A stretch of 64,000 nucleotides of DNA from Streptomyces sp. DvalAA-43 (GTDB taxonomy: Bacteria > Actinomycetota > Actinomycetes > Streptomycetales > Streptomycetaceae): positions 98,704-162,703 of the forward strand of contig NZ_FMBW01000052.1 of NCBI RefSeq assembly GCF_900091725.1, in the 5' to 3' direction. Within the stretch, counting starts at the first letter, position 1. Each line of letters begins with the position of its first letter. The notes beneath the pieces are model-generated. The model was given only the letters and a program-made list of their open reading frames with translations. It searched no databases and was not told the DNA's origin. Shown piece after piece: positions 51,849 through 60,977 of the stretch. The position numbers and the translations under genes are program-made.

Positions 51849-53267
51849 TCAGGCGCCTTTCAGGTGTCGCATCAGCCGTTCGAAGTCCTGCCAGCCCGAC
51901 AGGTCCGAGGGGTCGCCCGGCAGCGGGTAGTACAGCGCCGGGCGGGACCTCGGGCCGAGTTGGACCGGCGGCTCGGAGAGCGGGGTGCGCCGGGCCCGGT
52001 CGCCGGGCATCTCGCGCACCTCCTCCGCGCCGAGCACGAAGGCCAGCGGGACCCCCGGCCCCTCGAAGCGCGGCGGTACGGCCAAGTCGCGCCGCGCCTT
52101 GCGGAGTTGGACCAGCATCGACTGGAGGTGATGACGGGTGGCGAGCACCTCGGCCACCCGGGGCAGGGCGTCCAGCGGGGGCTCCTCGCCGGGACCGTAG
52201 CCGAACGCCAGGGTGACGTCCTCCTCCACACCCGCCTTCGTACGGCTGATGCGCACCGTGGCCAGACCCGGCCGGTCCGGGCCGCCGACCACCACGAGCC
52301 AGGTCGGCGCGGGCGCCCGGTCGAAGGCGACATCGGTCAGCCGACGCAGCGACCACGGCAGATTGGCGGGCTCGGCGGTGCCCCACCCCGCCGGAGGCTG
52401 CCCCGTCAGCTCCTGCCACACCGCTTCCAGCGCCCCGCCCAGCACCAGCCGGTCGTCCGCCGGGTGGACCGTGCGGTACGAGATCGCCAACTGCCGCTCA
52501 CCGGTCTCCCTGACCTCCTGATAGGCGGCGGCCACCGGCGTGCGCGGGTCCTCCGGGGTGGCGTCGGCCGACTCGACTGTCGCGAACAGCCCGTTCTGCC
52601 AGCGCAGCACGGCACCGGACAGCCCGTCGTAGTAGCCGTCCTTCTCGTCCTGCACCACCCAGCGCGACGGCCACCCGCTCAGGCTGTTGCGTACGGCGGG
52701 GGAGAGCGTGGCACCCGGCGAGGTGACGATCTGGAGCCCCAGCTCGGCGTTGGCCGCGGCCCGGAACGCGTCCGAGAGCCAGGCCGTCATGGCGATCACC
52801 GGGCGGTCCTGGATGATGACGGCCACCTTGTCGGTGAGCGCGTCGACGGCGGGCTGCGCGGCGGCGGGCGTGGGCGCGACGCTCACCCCGTCGGTCTTCA
52901 CCACCGCGAGGGAGCGCGCGGCCTCCGGCGGCCAGGCCGAGCCCCCGGCCAGGGTGGCGATCCGGGCCGCGAAGGTGCCCGCGAGCAGCTCGGCCTCCTC
53001 GACACCGGTGGTGGCACGGGCCTCCGTCCACCAGAACGGGACCGGCGGCGCGGTGGCGCCGAGCAGCCGCTCCGCCTCGCCCGCGACCTGCACCAGCAGC
53101 GGCGCCTCGATCGAGACGAGCGGCCGGCCCTGTTCGTCGCAGAGCTGCACGACGGCATCCTCGCCCGTCGTCCCCACCAGCTTCTCCGGGCCGCCCGCGA
53201 GCAGCCCCGCGAGCACCGTCAACGGGTCGGGCATGCGCGTGGTGAGGGCGATGACGTCCTTGGTCAT
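51849..53267 (-). CDS. DUF6177 family protein of the type VII secretion locus
   Basis: A 472-residue soluble protein starting MTKDVIALTTRMPDP. It matches the DUF6177 type found next to eccC in Streptomyces type VII loci; no catalytic motif is recognised. Conserved-looking features are IIQDRPVIAMTAWLSDAF and SRWVVQDEKDGYYDGL. It follows eccC after 81 bases and is the last gene before a terminator, so it belongs to the same operon. Its role is unknown; by position it may be a cytosolic substrate-recognition factor in the manner of EspG, which is speculation. Start ATG at 53267. Confidence 0.8.
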   Translation of the reverse strand: MTKDVIALTTRMPDPLTVLAGLLAGGPEKLVGTTGEDAVVQLCDEQGRPLVSIEAPLLVQVAGEAERLLGATAPPVPFWWTEARATTGVEEAELLAGTFAARIATLAGGSAWPPEAARSLAVVKTDGVSVAPTPAAAQPAVDALTDKVAVIIQDRPVIAMTAWLSDAFRAAANAELGLQIVTSPGATLSPAVRNSLSGWPSRWVVQDEKDGYYDGLSGAVLRWQNGLFATVESADATPEDPRTPVAAAYQEVRETGERQLAISYRTVHPADDRLVLGGALEAVWQELTGQPPAGWGTAEPANLPWSLRRLTDVAFDRAPAPTWLVVVGGPDRPGLATVRISRTKAGVEEDVTLAFGYGPGEEPPLDALPRVAEVLATRHHLQSMLVQLRKARRDLAVPPRFEGPGVPLAFVLGAEEVREMPGDRARRTPLSEPPVQLGPRSRPALYYPLPGDPSDLSGWQDFERLMRHLKGA

Positions 53268-53348
53268 GTGGTCGGCCGTTCCTTCTTCGTCCGGGGTGCG
53301 GATGTGCGGTGGGGGCGGCCCGCGGACGCGGGACCGCTCCCCGGCGCG

Positions 53349-56300
53349 TCACTCCGCGGTGTACACGGTCTGGATCAGACGGTTGGGCTGGCCCCTGCGG
53401 ATGAACACACCGCGCCCCGGCGGCTGCTGGGTCGCGTACACACCGGGGAACAGCTGGCCCTCGCTGCGGTCGCCCGCCATCAGGAGCGCCGAGGCCCCCG
53501 ACTCGCGCAGACCCAGCACCATCGGGTCGTACATGCCCCGCGAGGCGCCCGCGACCCGGCGCGTCAGCACGAAGTGGAGCCCGATGTCGACGGCGGACGG
53601 GATGTACGGCAGGAACGGGTCCAGCGGCGACTGTCCGGCCGTGGTCAGCACGTCGTAGTCGTCGACGAGGATCACGATCCGCGGACCGCTGCCCCAGCTG
53701 CCGGGCTCCAGATCCTCGGTGTCCGCCCGGTCGTCCGGCAGCCGCTTCTCCAGCTCGGTGGCGATACCGGCGGCCAGACCCGCGCACATCTTGGGGTTGT
53801 ACGCGTAGCCGCCGCGGAACTCCTCCGGGATCGCGCCGCGCAGACCGCGCCGCGGGTCCATGACCGCGAAGACCAGCTCCTCCTCGCCGTAGCGCTCGAT
53901 CAGCCCGCGGGCGACGGTCTTCAGCAGATTCGTCTTGCCGCACTCGCTGTCGCCCAGGATCAGCAGATGCTGGTCGTGGTGGAACAGGTCGAGCATGGCG
54001 GGCGCGAGCGCCGTCTGGTCCAGGCCGATCGGCACCCGCTTGGGCTCGGCGACCGGGCCGGGCAACAGCTGCGGCTCCAGCACGTGCGGCAGGATCCGCA
54101 CCGGCTGGGCGACCTCGCCGCTCCAGGTGGCGCGGACCGTGCGGGCGGTGTGCTCCAGGACCGCGCCCAGGTCCGAGACGTCGGCGAGACCGTCCGTGCG
54201 CGGCAGCGCGACCTGCGCGAAGAGCTTGCCGTCGGTGAGGATGCGGCCCGGCTCGTCGGGCGACAGGGTCTGCGCCAGCTTGCGGTCGATGCTGGACTCG
54301 CTGGGGTCGTTGAGCCGCAGCTCGACCCGGGTGCCGAAGTTCGACTGGGTGGCGATGCGCACGTCGTTCCAGCGGAGCATGCCCGCGACGACGTGGATGC
54401 CGTAGCCGCCACCGCGCTTGAGGATGTCGACGACGGCGTCGTCCAGCTCGTCGAAGTCGTCGCGCAGCGCACCGAAACCGTCGATGATCAGCACGATCTC
54501 GGCCGAGGCCAGCTGCGGCAGCCGGCCCGCCGCGTGCAGCGAACGCAACTGCTCCACGGAGTCGATGCTGTGCTCGCGGAAGAGCTCCTCGCGGACCGCG
54601 AGCATGCCCCGCACCTCTTCGACGGTGCGCCCCGCGCGCTCCCGGTCCGCCCGCCCGGCGACGCCGCCGACGTGCGGCAGCCCCGACACGGCCTGGAGAC
54701 CGCCGCCCACCAGGTCGAGGCCGTAGACGCCGACCTCCTGCGGGGTGTGGGTCAGCGCGATGGCGAGCGCCAGCGTACGCAGCAGGGTCGTCTTGCCGGC
54801 CTGCGGACCGCCGATGACCGCGGCGTGACCGCCCGCCACCGTGAGGTCCAGATACCACTGGCCCTGCCACTGCTTGGTCGGGTCGTCGAGCAGACCGAGC
54901 GGCACCTGGAGCGGACCGCGCCGCTTGGCCAGCTGCATCCCGCGCGGACCCACGTCCAGCGGCCCCGCGACCTTGTCCAGGGCGACGGCACCGGGCAGCG
55001 GCGGCAGCCAGATGCGGCGCACCGGACCGGCGGCCTCGCGCAGCTGGTCGACGACGACGCCCATCTCGGTCGGCCCGGTCTCCCGGCGCCGGATCTTCGG
55101 CTCCTCGCCCGAACTCTCGGGCTCGGCCAGGGTGTTGAACGCCTCGTACTCCAGGGCGAGCGGACCGGCGTCCTCCTCCTGGGTGCGCTGCACCGGGCCC
55201 CGGTACCCGCCCGAGACATAGCTCGCCTTGAAGCGCTCGTAGTGGCTGGTGTCGACCTTCAGATAGCCGAAACCGGGCAGCGGCGGCAGATGGAAGGCGT
55301 CCGTGGTGTCCAGGACCGTACGCGACTCGTCGGCGGAGAAGGTGCGCAGACCGAGCCGGTACGAGAGATAGGTGTCCAGGCCCTTGAGCTTGCCGCCCTC
55401 GATGCGCTGGCTGGACAGCAGCAGATGCACCCCGATGGAGCGGCCGATCCGGCCGATGGACAGGAACAGGTCGATGAAGTCCGGCTTCGCGGTGAGCAGT
55501 TCACCGAACTCGTCGATCACGACGAACAGATGCGGCAGCGGCTCCAGATCGGGCCGCCGCTCCGCGCGCAGCGCCGCGTAGTCACCGATGTCGGCGACAT
55601 TGCCCGCGTCCTTGAGCACCTGCTGACGGCGTTTGACCTCACCGGCGAGCGAGGCGTGGACCCGCTCCACGAGGCCCGCCTGGTTCTCCAGGTTGGTGAT
55701 GACACCGGCCACGTGCGGCAGCTCCGCGAACGGGGCGAAGGTCGCACCGCCCTTGTAGTCGACCAGGACCAGCGCGAGGTCCTCCGGCGGATGCGTGGCC
55801 ACCAGGGCGAGGACCAGGGTCCGCAGCAGCTCCGACTTGCCGGAACCGGTCGCCCCGACACAGAGCCCGTGCGGACCCATGCCCAGTTCGGAGGACTCCT
55901 TCAGGTCCAGGAGCACCGGCTGATGGGAGTCGCTGATCCCGATCGGCACCCGCAGGAAGGCGCGTTCGCCGCGCGGCGCCCACAGACGCGAGAGGTCGAG
56001 CCGCGCCACGTCGTCGATCCCGAGCAGATCGGCGAAGTCGACGGGCCCGGACAGCGGGGCGTCCACCAGCGACTCGGCGGAGAGCCGCATCGGCGCCAGC
56101 ATCCGGGCCAGGCCCTCGGCGAACGGGATGCTGACCTCGTCCACGGTGCCGTGGGCGCTGATCGGCTCCTGCTCCCGCAGGTCCTCGATGACCACTCCGT
56201 CGCCGTCGACGGTGATCCGGACGCTGACGTGGCCCGGCTCCTGGACCCGGTGTTCGAGCAGGTGCAGCACGCTGACGCCCATCTCGCGCAGTCCGACCGC

Positions 56301-57320
56301 GTCGTCCGGGCGCGGCAGGTCGACGGCGTCCTCGCCGTGCCCGTCGGTGACGACGAGCAGCCGGGATGTCATGGACAGGGCGTCCTTGCCGGACAGGCCG
56401 CGCCGCACCTCGGCCGCGTACGAGGCGCGACGGCGCAGCTCCGGACCGATCTGACGGGCCAGTTGGGGCGCGGACGGGGCGATCCGGCGGGCGGCGACCG
56501 GACCGTCGAACTGCTCGGTGTCGAGCAGGTGCGGCATCCACTTGGCCCACTCCCAGTCGGCCAGCCGTTCACCCGGCACGGCGAGCGCCATCGCGACGTC
56601 GTCGGGGGCGTGCGTGGCGGCGGTCTGGACGAGCAGGGCGCGCGCGACGCGCAGGCAGTCCTCGCGGGGGCCGATGACACTGATGTTGCCGACCCGGTCG
56701 AGCGGGACGGTGAGCGGGAGTTCGGTGCCGGTACGGAAGCGGTCCATCAGCGCGGACGCCTCGTTGAGCATGAAGGTGTCCGGCGGCGAGAGGACGGACG
56801 AGCCCTGCTGGGCGACCGTCAGATCGCGTACCGGCATCTCACCGGTGCCGACGCGCACCCGCAGGAAGTCGCCGTCGAGACGGCGCCGCTCCCACACCCG
56901 CGCCGGGTCGCGCACGATGTCGTACAGGGCGTGCGGCGGCGGATTGAGGACATCGGCCCGCTCGGCCCGCCGGCGCTCCTCGACGGAGAGCTCCTCGCGC
57001 AGGTCCTCCAGATAGGCGAGGTAGGCCTCGCGCTGGGTACGGCGGGTGCGCTGGGCCTTGCCGCGCTGCGAGAAGACGAGCGCCACGGAGCCGATGACGG
57101 TGACGACGAGGATGATCGCACCGAGGCCCGCGAACTGACTGTTGCGTACGACCGTCATCATCACGACGGAGGACATCACACCGGCGACGGGCAACAACGA
57201 CATCGCGATGTTGCCCGACTTGCCCTCGGGGAGGTTCGGCGGGGCCTCGATGGTGCGTGCCTCGGAGGCGGCCGGCGGCCGGGTGGTCCTGGCCGGGCGG
57301 TGGATCAGTCGGGTACTCAT
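53349..57320 (-). CDS. eccC: Type VII secretion ATPase EccC (fused Ca/Cb)
   Basis: A 1323-residue FtsK/SpoIIIE-type translocation ATPase. Two membrane helices lie near residues 42-88 (VAGVMSSVVMMTV, then IILVVTVIGSVALVF). Three ATPase domains follow: P-loops GATGSGKSE (about 490), GGPQAGKTT (about 840) and GDSECGKTN (about 1125). Only the first has an intact Walker B Asp-Glu pair (VVIDEFGELL); the second reads LIIDGFGAL and the third ILVDDYDVL. This matches the known EccC pattern in which the first domain hydrolyses ATP and the others bind substrate signals. It powers export of WXG100-type substrates and toxins through the membrane complex. Confidence 0.95.
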   Translation of the reverse strand: MSTRLIHRPARTTRPPAASEARTIEAPPNLPEGKSGNIAMSLLPVAGVMSSVVMMTVVRNSQFAGLGAIILVVTVIGSVALVFSQRGKAQRTRRTQREAYLAYLEDLREELSVEERRRAERADVLNPPPHALYDIVRDPARVWERRRLDGDFLRVRVGTGEMPVRDLTVAQQGSSVLSPPDTFMLNEASALMDRFRTGTELPLTVPLDRVGNISVIGPREDCLRVARALLVQTAATHAPDDVAMALAVPGERLADWEWAKWMPHLLDTEQFDGPVAARRIAPSAPQLARQIGPELRRRASYAAEVRRGLSGKDALSMTSRLLVVTDGHGEDAVDLPRPDDAVGLREMGVSVLHLLEHRVQEPGHVSVRITVDGDGVVIEDLREQEPISAHGTVDEVSIPFAEGLARMLAPMRLSAESLVDAPLSGPVDFADLLGIDDVARLDLSRLWAPRGERAFLRVPIGISDSHQPVLLDLKESSELGMGPHGLCVGATGSGKSELLRTLVLALVATHPPEDLALVLVDYKGGATFAPFAELPHVAGVITNLENQAGLVERVHASLAGEVKRRQQVLKDAGNVADIGDYAALRAERRPDLEPLPHLFVVIDEFGELLTAKPDFIDLFLSIGRIGRSIGVHLLLSSQRIEGGKLKGLDTYLSYRLGLRTFSADESRTVLDTTDAFHLPPLPGFGYLKVDTSHYERFKASYVSGGYRGPVQRTQEEDAGPLALEYEAFNTLAEPESSGEEPKIRRRETGPTEMGVVVDQLREAAGPVRRIWLPPLPGAVALDKVAGPLDVGPRGMQLAKRRGPLQVPLGLLDDPTKQWQGQWYLDLTVAGGHAAVIGGPQAGKTTLLRTLALAIALTHTPQEVGVYGLDLVGGGLQAVSGLPHVGGVAGRADRERAGRTVEEVRGMLAVREELFREHSIDSVEQLRSLHAAGRLPQLASAEIVLIIDGFGALRDDFDELDDAVVDILKRGGGYGIHVVAGMLRWNDVRIATQSNFGTRVELRLNDPSESSIDRKLAQTLSPDEPGRILTDGKLFAQVALPRTDGLADVSDLGAVLEHTARTVRATWSGEVAQPVRILPHVLEPQLLPGPVAEPKRVPIGLDQTALAPAMLDLFHHDQHLLILGDSECGKTNLLKTVARGLIERYGEEELVFAVMDPRRGLRGAIPEEFRGGYAYNPKMCAGLAAGIATELEKRLPDDRADTEDLEPGSWGSGPRIVILVDDYDVLTTAGQSPLDPFLPYIPSAVDIGLHFVLTRRVAGASRGMYDPMVLGLRESGASALLMAGDRSEGQLFPGVYATQQPPGRGVFIRRGQPNRLIQTVYTAE

Positions 57321-57369
57321 CGTCGTCCGTCACTCGGGGTCGGGATCAGTGGGTGCTGCCGATCGGTGA

Positions 57370-58869
57370 TCAGTGGTGCTGCTGGGAGAGCCGGAACACG
57401 TCCGCGGCCAGCCGGGTGGCGGCCTCCCGGGTCGCGTGCGCCAGGAGGTCGGTACGGATCTCGCCGCCTGCCGCCAGATGCCGGTCGTACGGCAGCACCT
57501 GGACGCTCGCGCCGGTGGCCTTCAGCCGCTCCGCCGCCTCGTCGAGATCAAGTCCGGGGTGCGGCACCAGTTCGCTGAGCACGACGACCGTGCCGGCGAT
57601 GACCTGCCGGGGCAGCGACTGCATCCAGGTCAGGACCGCGTACGTGCTGGTGACGCCCTCCAATGTGGCGGGGGCGGCCAGCACCCGGGCCTGGGCGGCG
57701 GAGAGCGCGACCCGGGCGACCTCGGCGGGCAGCGTCTCGCAGTCGACGACGGTGACGCCGAAGTAGCGGCGCAGCGAGACCATGACCCGCTCGTACGCCC
57801 GGCTGTCGAGCATCGCGCCGATCTGGCCCTGACTGCCGGGCAGCAGCCAGGCGTTGCCGGGCAGCTGGACGAGATAGCCGGTGATGTCCAGCAGCGACAT
57901 CTGCGGCTCGATGATGCCCGCCAGGTCACCGGTGGTCCAGCGCAGCGACTCGGCGCCGAGCCGCAGCGGCAGCGAGCCGAGCGCAGGGTCGGCCTCGACG
58001 AAGAGGACCGGGTCCTGGCGGTAGTGCGCGTACGTGGTGCCGAGCAGCGCGGCGACCGTCGACTTGCCCGCGCCGCCCCGGATGGAGGTGACGGCGATCT
58101 GCCGGCCGGTCGTCACCGGCTGCTGGAGCATCTCGGCGGTGGCGGTGGTCCGGGCCACCTCGCGCGCGGCCGACGAGGAGACGCTCACCCGCAGGGCCCG
58201 CGCGGCCCGCGTGGCGAACGGCTCGCCGCGCCGTGCCTTGCGGCCGACGGCGGCCAGCGCCCGGTCCACCACGGGCCGGGATTCGGGGGCGTGGTGGGGC
58301 CGGGTGCCCGGGGTGTACGCGGCCTGCTCCTGGGGCCGCGGCTGCCGCGCCTGCCGGGGCTGGGACTGCGGCTGGGGCTGGGCGACGGGGGGCGTGACGG
58401 GGGGCGTGACCACGCCCTGCTGTCCCTGGTGGCCGGGGTACTGCTGGTGCGGCTGGTGCTGTTCCTCGTGACCGGCGTACTGCTGCTGCGCGGCCTGCTG
58501 CTCCGGGTACCCGGTGTACTGCTGCTGTCCCTGGTGGCCGGGGTGCTGCTGGACCGGCTGCTGTCCCTGATAGCCCTGTTGCTGCTGAGGGGGCTGCTGT
58601 TCCTGATAACCGGCGTACTGCTGGGACTGGTCGGGCTGAGAGGGCTGCTGATAGCCGGGGTGCTGCTGGGGCGCCCCGTAGGCGTGGGCGTTCTGTGCGG
58701 GCAGGCCGGGGCCCGGTGCGGCGGCACCGTACGGCTGACCGTCCTGACCGCCCTGACCCTGCGCGGGGGCGCCGTACCCCTGGCCGTCGGGGCCCTGGGC
58801 GTTCTCCTGGGAGGCGCCGCTCCGCATGGCGCGCAGCACATCGCCCTGCCAGTTGTCTTCGTTCGGCAT
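57370..58869 (-). CDS. MinD/ParA-like ATPase with Q-rich N-terminus (type VII locus)
   Basis: A 499-residue protein. Residues about 10-190 are a Gln/Gly/Tyr/Pro-rich, low-complexity region with repeating PGYQ, GHQGQQ and AGYQEQQ units. The C-terminal half is a MinD/CobQ-like ATPase with the P-loop SIRGGAGKST (about residue 265), FVEADPALGSLP and VVDCETLP. The overall plan is that of EspI/MinD-like ATPases that regulate type VII secretion. ATG at 58869 is chosen for GAAGGG five bases upstream; the frame is open much further but overlaps eccD in a different register. It lies between eccD and eccC and is co-transcribed with them. Confidence 0.88.
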   Translation of the reverse strand: MPNEDNWQGDVLRAMRSGASQENAQGPDGQGYGAPAQGQGGQDGQPYGAAAPGPGLPAQNAHAYGAPQQHPGYQQPSQPDQSQQYAGYQEQQPPQQQQGYQGQQPVQQHPGHQGQQQYTGYPEQQAAQQQYAGHEEQHQPHQQYPGHQGQQGVVTPPVTPPVAQPQPQSQPRQARQPRPQEQAAYTPGTRPHHAPESRPVVDRALAAVGRKARRGEPFATRAARALRVSVSSSAAREVARTTATAEMLQQPVTTGRQIAVTSIRGGAGKSTVAALLGTTYAHYRQDPVLFVEADPALGSLPLRLGAESLRWTTGDLAGIIEPQMSLLDITGYLVQLPGNAWLLPGSQGQIGAMLDSRAYERVMVSLRRYFGVTVVDCETLPAEVARVALSAAQARVLAAPATLEGVTSTYAVLTWMQSLPRQVIAGTVVVLSELVPHPGLDLDEAAERLKATGASVQVLPYDRHLAAGGEIRTDLLAHATREAATRLAADVFRLSQQHH

Positions 58870-58922
58870 GTCTGCCCTTCTTTTTCGCCCTGCTGCCCCG
58901 CCCGGAGCACCTGCGCGTCGAC

Positions 58923-60224
58923 TCAGAACTTGTTGAGCAGCTGTCCGTACACGCCGAACACACCGACGGCGAGCGGGAAGAGCCCCACCACGCCGATGGA
59001 TTCGACCAGATCGGCCATGCGCCGCAGCCGGACCTGCACATGCTCGGGCGGCTGCACCGCCAGGACGAGCAGCGGCAGCACCGCGGCCACGACCAGCAGG
59101 GCGAGCGGCCCGGCACCCCCGGCGTGCTGCATCCACAGCATGACGAGACGCACGACCAGGACCGCGGCGGCGGCGAAGAGCGCCACCACCTCGGCGACCA
59201 GCGGGAAGGCCCGCGCCCGGGAGAGCAGCACGAGAGCCACCAGCGAGGGGAGCGCCACGGTCCACACGGACGGCTCGTCGGCCAGCGTGAGCAGCCAGCC
59301 GCCGGCCGCCGCGGAGACCGCGGTGACCACCGTCGCCAGGGCGAGGCCGCGGTGGGTGGCCGCCAGCGCGTTGCCCACCTGGTGGCGGCTGACGGAGGCG
59401 CCGCCGGAGCGGCGGTCGTCGAGCGCGGTGAGCCCGGAGGCCGCCAGCGCCAGCCGGGGGAGCAGACCGAGCAGTACGACGGAGAAGACGGCCATGACGG
59501 CGCCGAGCCGGGCCAGGTCGTCCTGGACGGCGGCGACGGCCTCCCACACCAGGGTGACCGCGGTGGTGGCGACGGCGCCGATGAGGCCACCGCGGCCGAG
59601 CGGCGAGAAGTAGCCGAGCAGCACCAGCGTCAGGACCAGAGCGGCGGCCACGGCGGCGAGCCGCGCGGTCCCCGACCAGTCGTAGGCGTCCGCGGCGGTC
59701 CAGGCGGTGAGGATGCCGAGGCTGCCGGAGGCGAGCAGCAGCGCGGTCGCCAGACCCCGGTTGCCCTGCCCGATCTTCGCGATGAGCGCACCGGCCGCCA
59801 GCAGGACGAGCGTCGCGGCCGCGAGGGCGCCGGTCAGCGAATCCAGGGCGAACTCGCGCCGGGCGAGCAGCGCGGCGACCACCGCGAAGGCCACGGACGC
59901 CACACCCGCACTCGTGCGGCGCGCGGCGGGACGCCAGCGCCAGGCCTGCAGATCGAGATCGTCGGCCACCAGATCGGTGACATCGTGCACGACCGGGGCG
60001 GGGGGCGCGGAGTGGGCCCGGACGAGCCTGAGCACCGCCCCGTCCGCGATCCCCGCCGAGGACAGCGTGCTGTCGTGCGGGAGCGCGGAGCCGTCCGACG
60101 TGATCAGCTGCCGGGTCATCGGGCGTGCCGCCGCCCGGTCGTCCAGCAACTGCAGAATGTCCGGCAGCAGCTGCCCGATCGGGGTGTCGGACGGCAGGAC
60201 GATGTCGGCCCGGCGTCCGCTCAC
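58923..60224 (-). CDS. eccD: Type VII secretion integral membrane protein EccD
   Basis: A 433-residue protein. The first 80 residues (ADIVLPSDTPIGQLLPDILQ, SDGSALPHDSTL) form a ubiquitin-like (YukD) domain. A linker leads to about eleven hydrophobic helices that make up the channel-forming membrane domain. This plan is diagnostic of EccD. GTG start at 60224; the ribosome site is weak. It is 53 bases upstream of the MinD-like gene, in the same operon as EccC. Confidence 0.92.
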   Translation of the reverse strand: MSGRRADIVLPSDTPIGQLLPDILQLLDDRAAARPMTRQLITSDGSALPHDSTLSSAGIADGAVLRLVRAHSAPPAPVVHDVTDLVADDLDLQAWRWRPAARRTSAGVASVAFAVVAALLARREFALDSLTGALAAATLVLLAAGALIAKIGQGNRGLATALLLASGSLGILTAWTAADAYDWSGTARLAAVAAALVLTLVLLGYFSPLGRGGLIGAVATTAVTLVWEAVAAVQDDLARLGAVMAVFSVVLLGLLPRLALAASGLTALDDRRSGGASVSRHQVGNALAATHRGLALATVVTAVSAAAGGWLLTLADEPSVWTVALPSLVALVLLSRARAFPLVAEVVALFAAAAVLVVRLVMLWMQHAGGAGPLALLVVAAVLPLLVLAVQPPEHVQVRLRRMADLVESIGVVGLFPLAVGVFGVYGQLLNKF

Positions 60225-60400
60225 CGACCAGAGTCACCCGGCTGAGCTGCGCTCGGGAAGTCGTTGCTGTGCTCACCACTTTACGGGAACCTATCATCGC
60301 GACGTTGTGAGGAGTCGGGCAGCTTTGCGTGCCCATGCTACTGGCGCCTTCTCAGTCCCCTTTGCGGGGAACTCTTTCTGAATTCGCCGGAGTTACCGAG

Positions 60401-60712
60401 TTATTGGGGATTCTTCGTCGATTCCCCGGTTTTATCCGGTTGCGCCGTTTCCGCCGGCTGTTGGTACTGCTGTTCCTGGCGCTGCTGCTTCTGCTGTTCG
60501 GCCTTCTGCTTCTCCAGCATGTTCTGGACAAAGGACCACCCCACGCATCCCGCGCACAGCACGGCGGCGATGGCGATCCCCGCGAAAACCTTCCCGAGCC
60601 GCTCGTCCGCCGTGCGCCGCGCCCGCTGCGCACCAAACAGCAGTGCGTCACGCATTCTGCGACGGCGTACCGCCACCGACTCCAGAAGCTGGCTGTCGTA
60701 ATCCCGTGCCAT
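60401..60712 (-). CDS. Small single-span membrane protein of the type VII locus
   Basis: A 103-residue protein: basic N-terminus (MARDYDSQLLESVAVRRRRMRD), one membrane helix near residues 42-62 (VFAGIAIAAVLCAGCVGWSF), and a charged Gln/Glu/Lys-rich tail (QKAEQQKQQRQEQQYQQP). Related small proteins accompany eccD in Streptomyces. Function unknown; a structural partner of the secretion complex is likely. A small hairpin GTCCCC-TTTGC-GGGGAAC at about 60355-60371 follows the gene and separates it from eccD. Confidence 0.8.
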   Translation of the reverse strand: MARDYDSQLLESVAVRRRRMRDALLFGAQRARRTADERLGKVFAGIAIAAVLCAGCVGWSFVQNMLEKQKAEQQKQQRQEQQYQQPAETAQPDKTGESTKNPQ

Positions 60713-60977
60713 TCGTCTCGTCGTCCGTTGCCTCAGTCGTACGTTGCGTCGGTCATGGTCGCTGCGTCATCGCCGGTCGGCGCGAGGAACGGCGGCCGGG
60801 GCCGGGTCACTCCCGCGCACTTCGGGGGAGCGGCGTACAGCGGCATATTCCGCATCAGCCGGCGGGCACCGCAGAGGAATCCCCCGATTCACTCCTGCAA
60901 CATAAGGCATGGGCGAGCGGGCAGTACAGCCCAGGTCGCGGCAGGAGCGAGTATGGCGGACGCGCATTCCGCAGGCG
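60713..60977. other. 265-base gap inside the type VII locus
   Basis: No supported gene. It separates the candidate immunity genes from the secretion-machinery genes and may contain the promoter of the small membrane protein gene. I saw no clear -10/-35 pair or dyad. Confidence 0.4.

Noticed and set aside
51741..57578. A 1945-codon open frame antisense to the DUF6177 and eccC genes
   Set aside because: Its composition (Arg/Gly/His/Gln/Asp-rich, no recognisable domain) is that of a shadow frame produced by the G/C-biased third codon positions of the real genes on the other strand.
58430..58690. CRISPR-like repeat array
   Set aside because: The repeats are short, imperfect, contiguous and in frame; they encode the Gln-rich N-terminus of the MinD-like protein.
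57370..60336. A 988-codon frame covering the MinD-like gene and eccD
   Set aside because: Upstream of the Met at 58869 this frame gives noise, while eccD reads in another frame with membrane helices and its own start. There are two genes, not a fusion.
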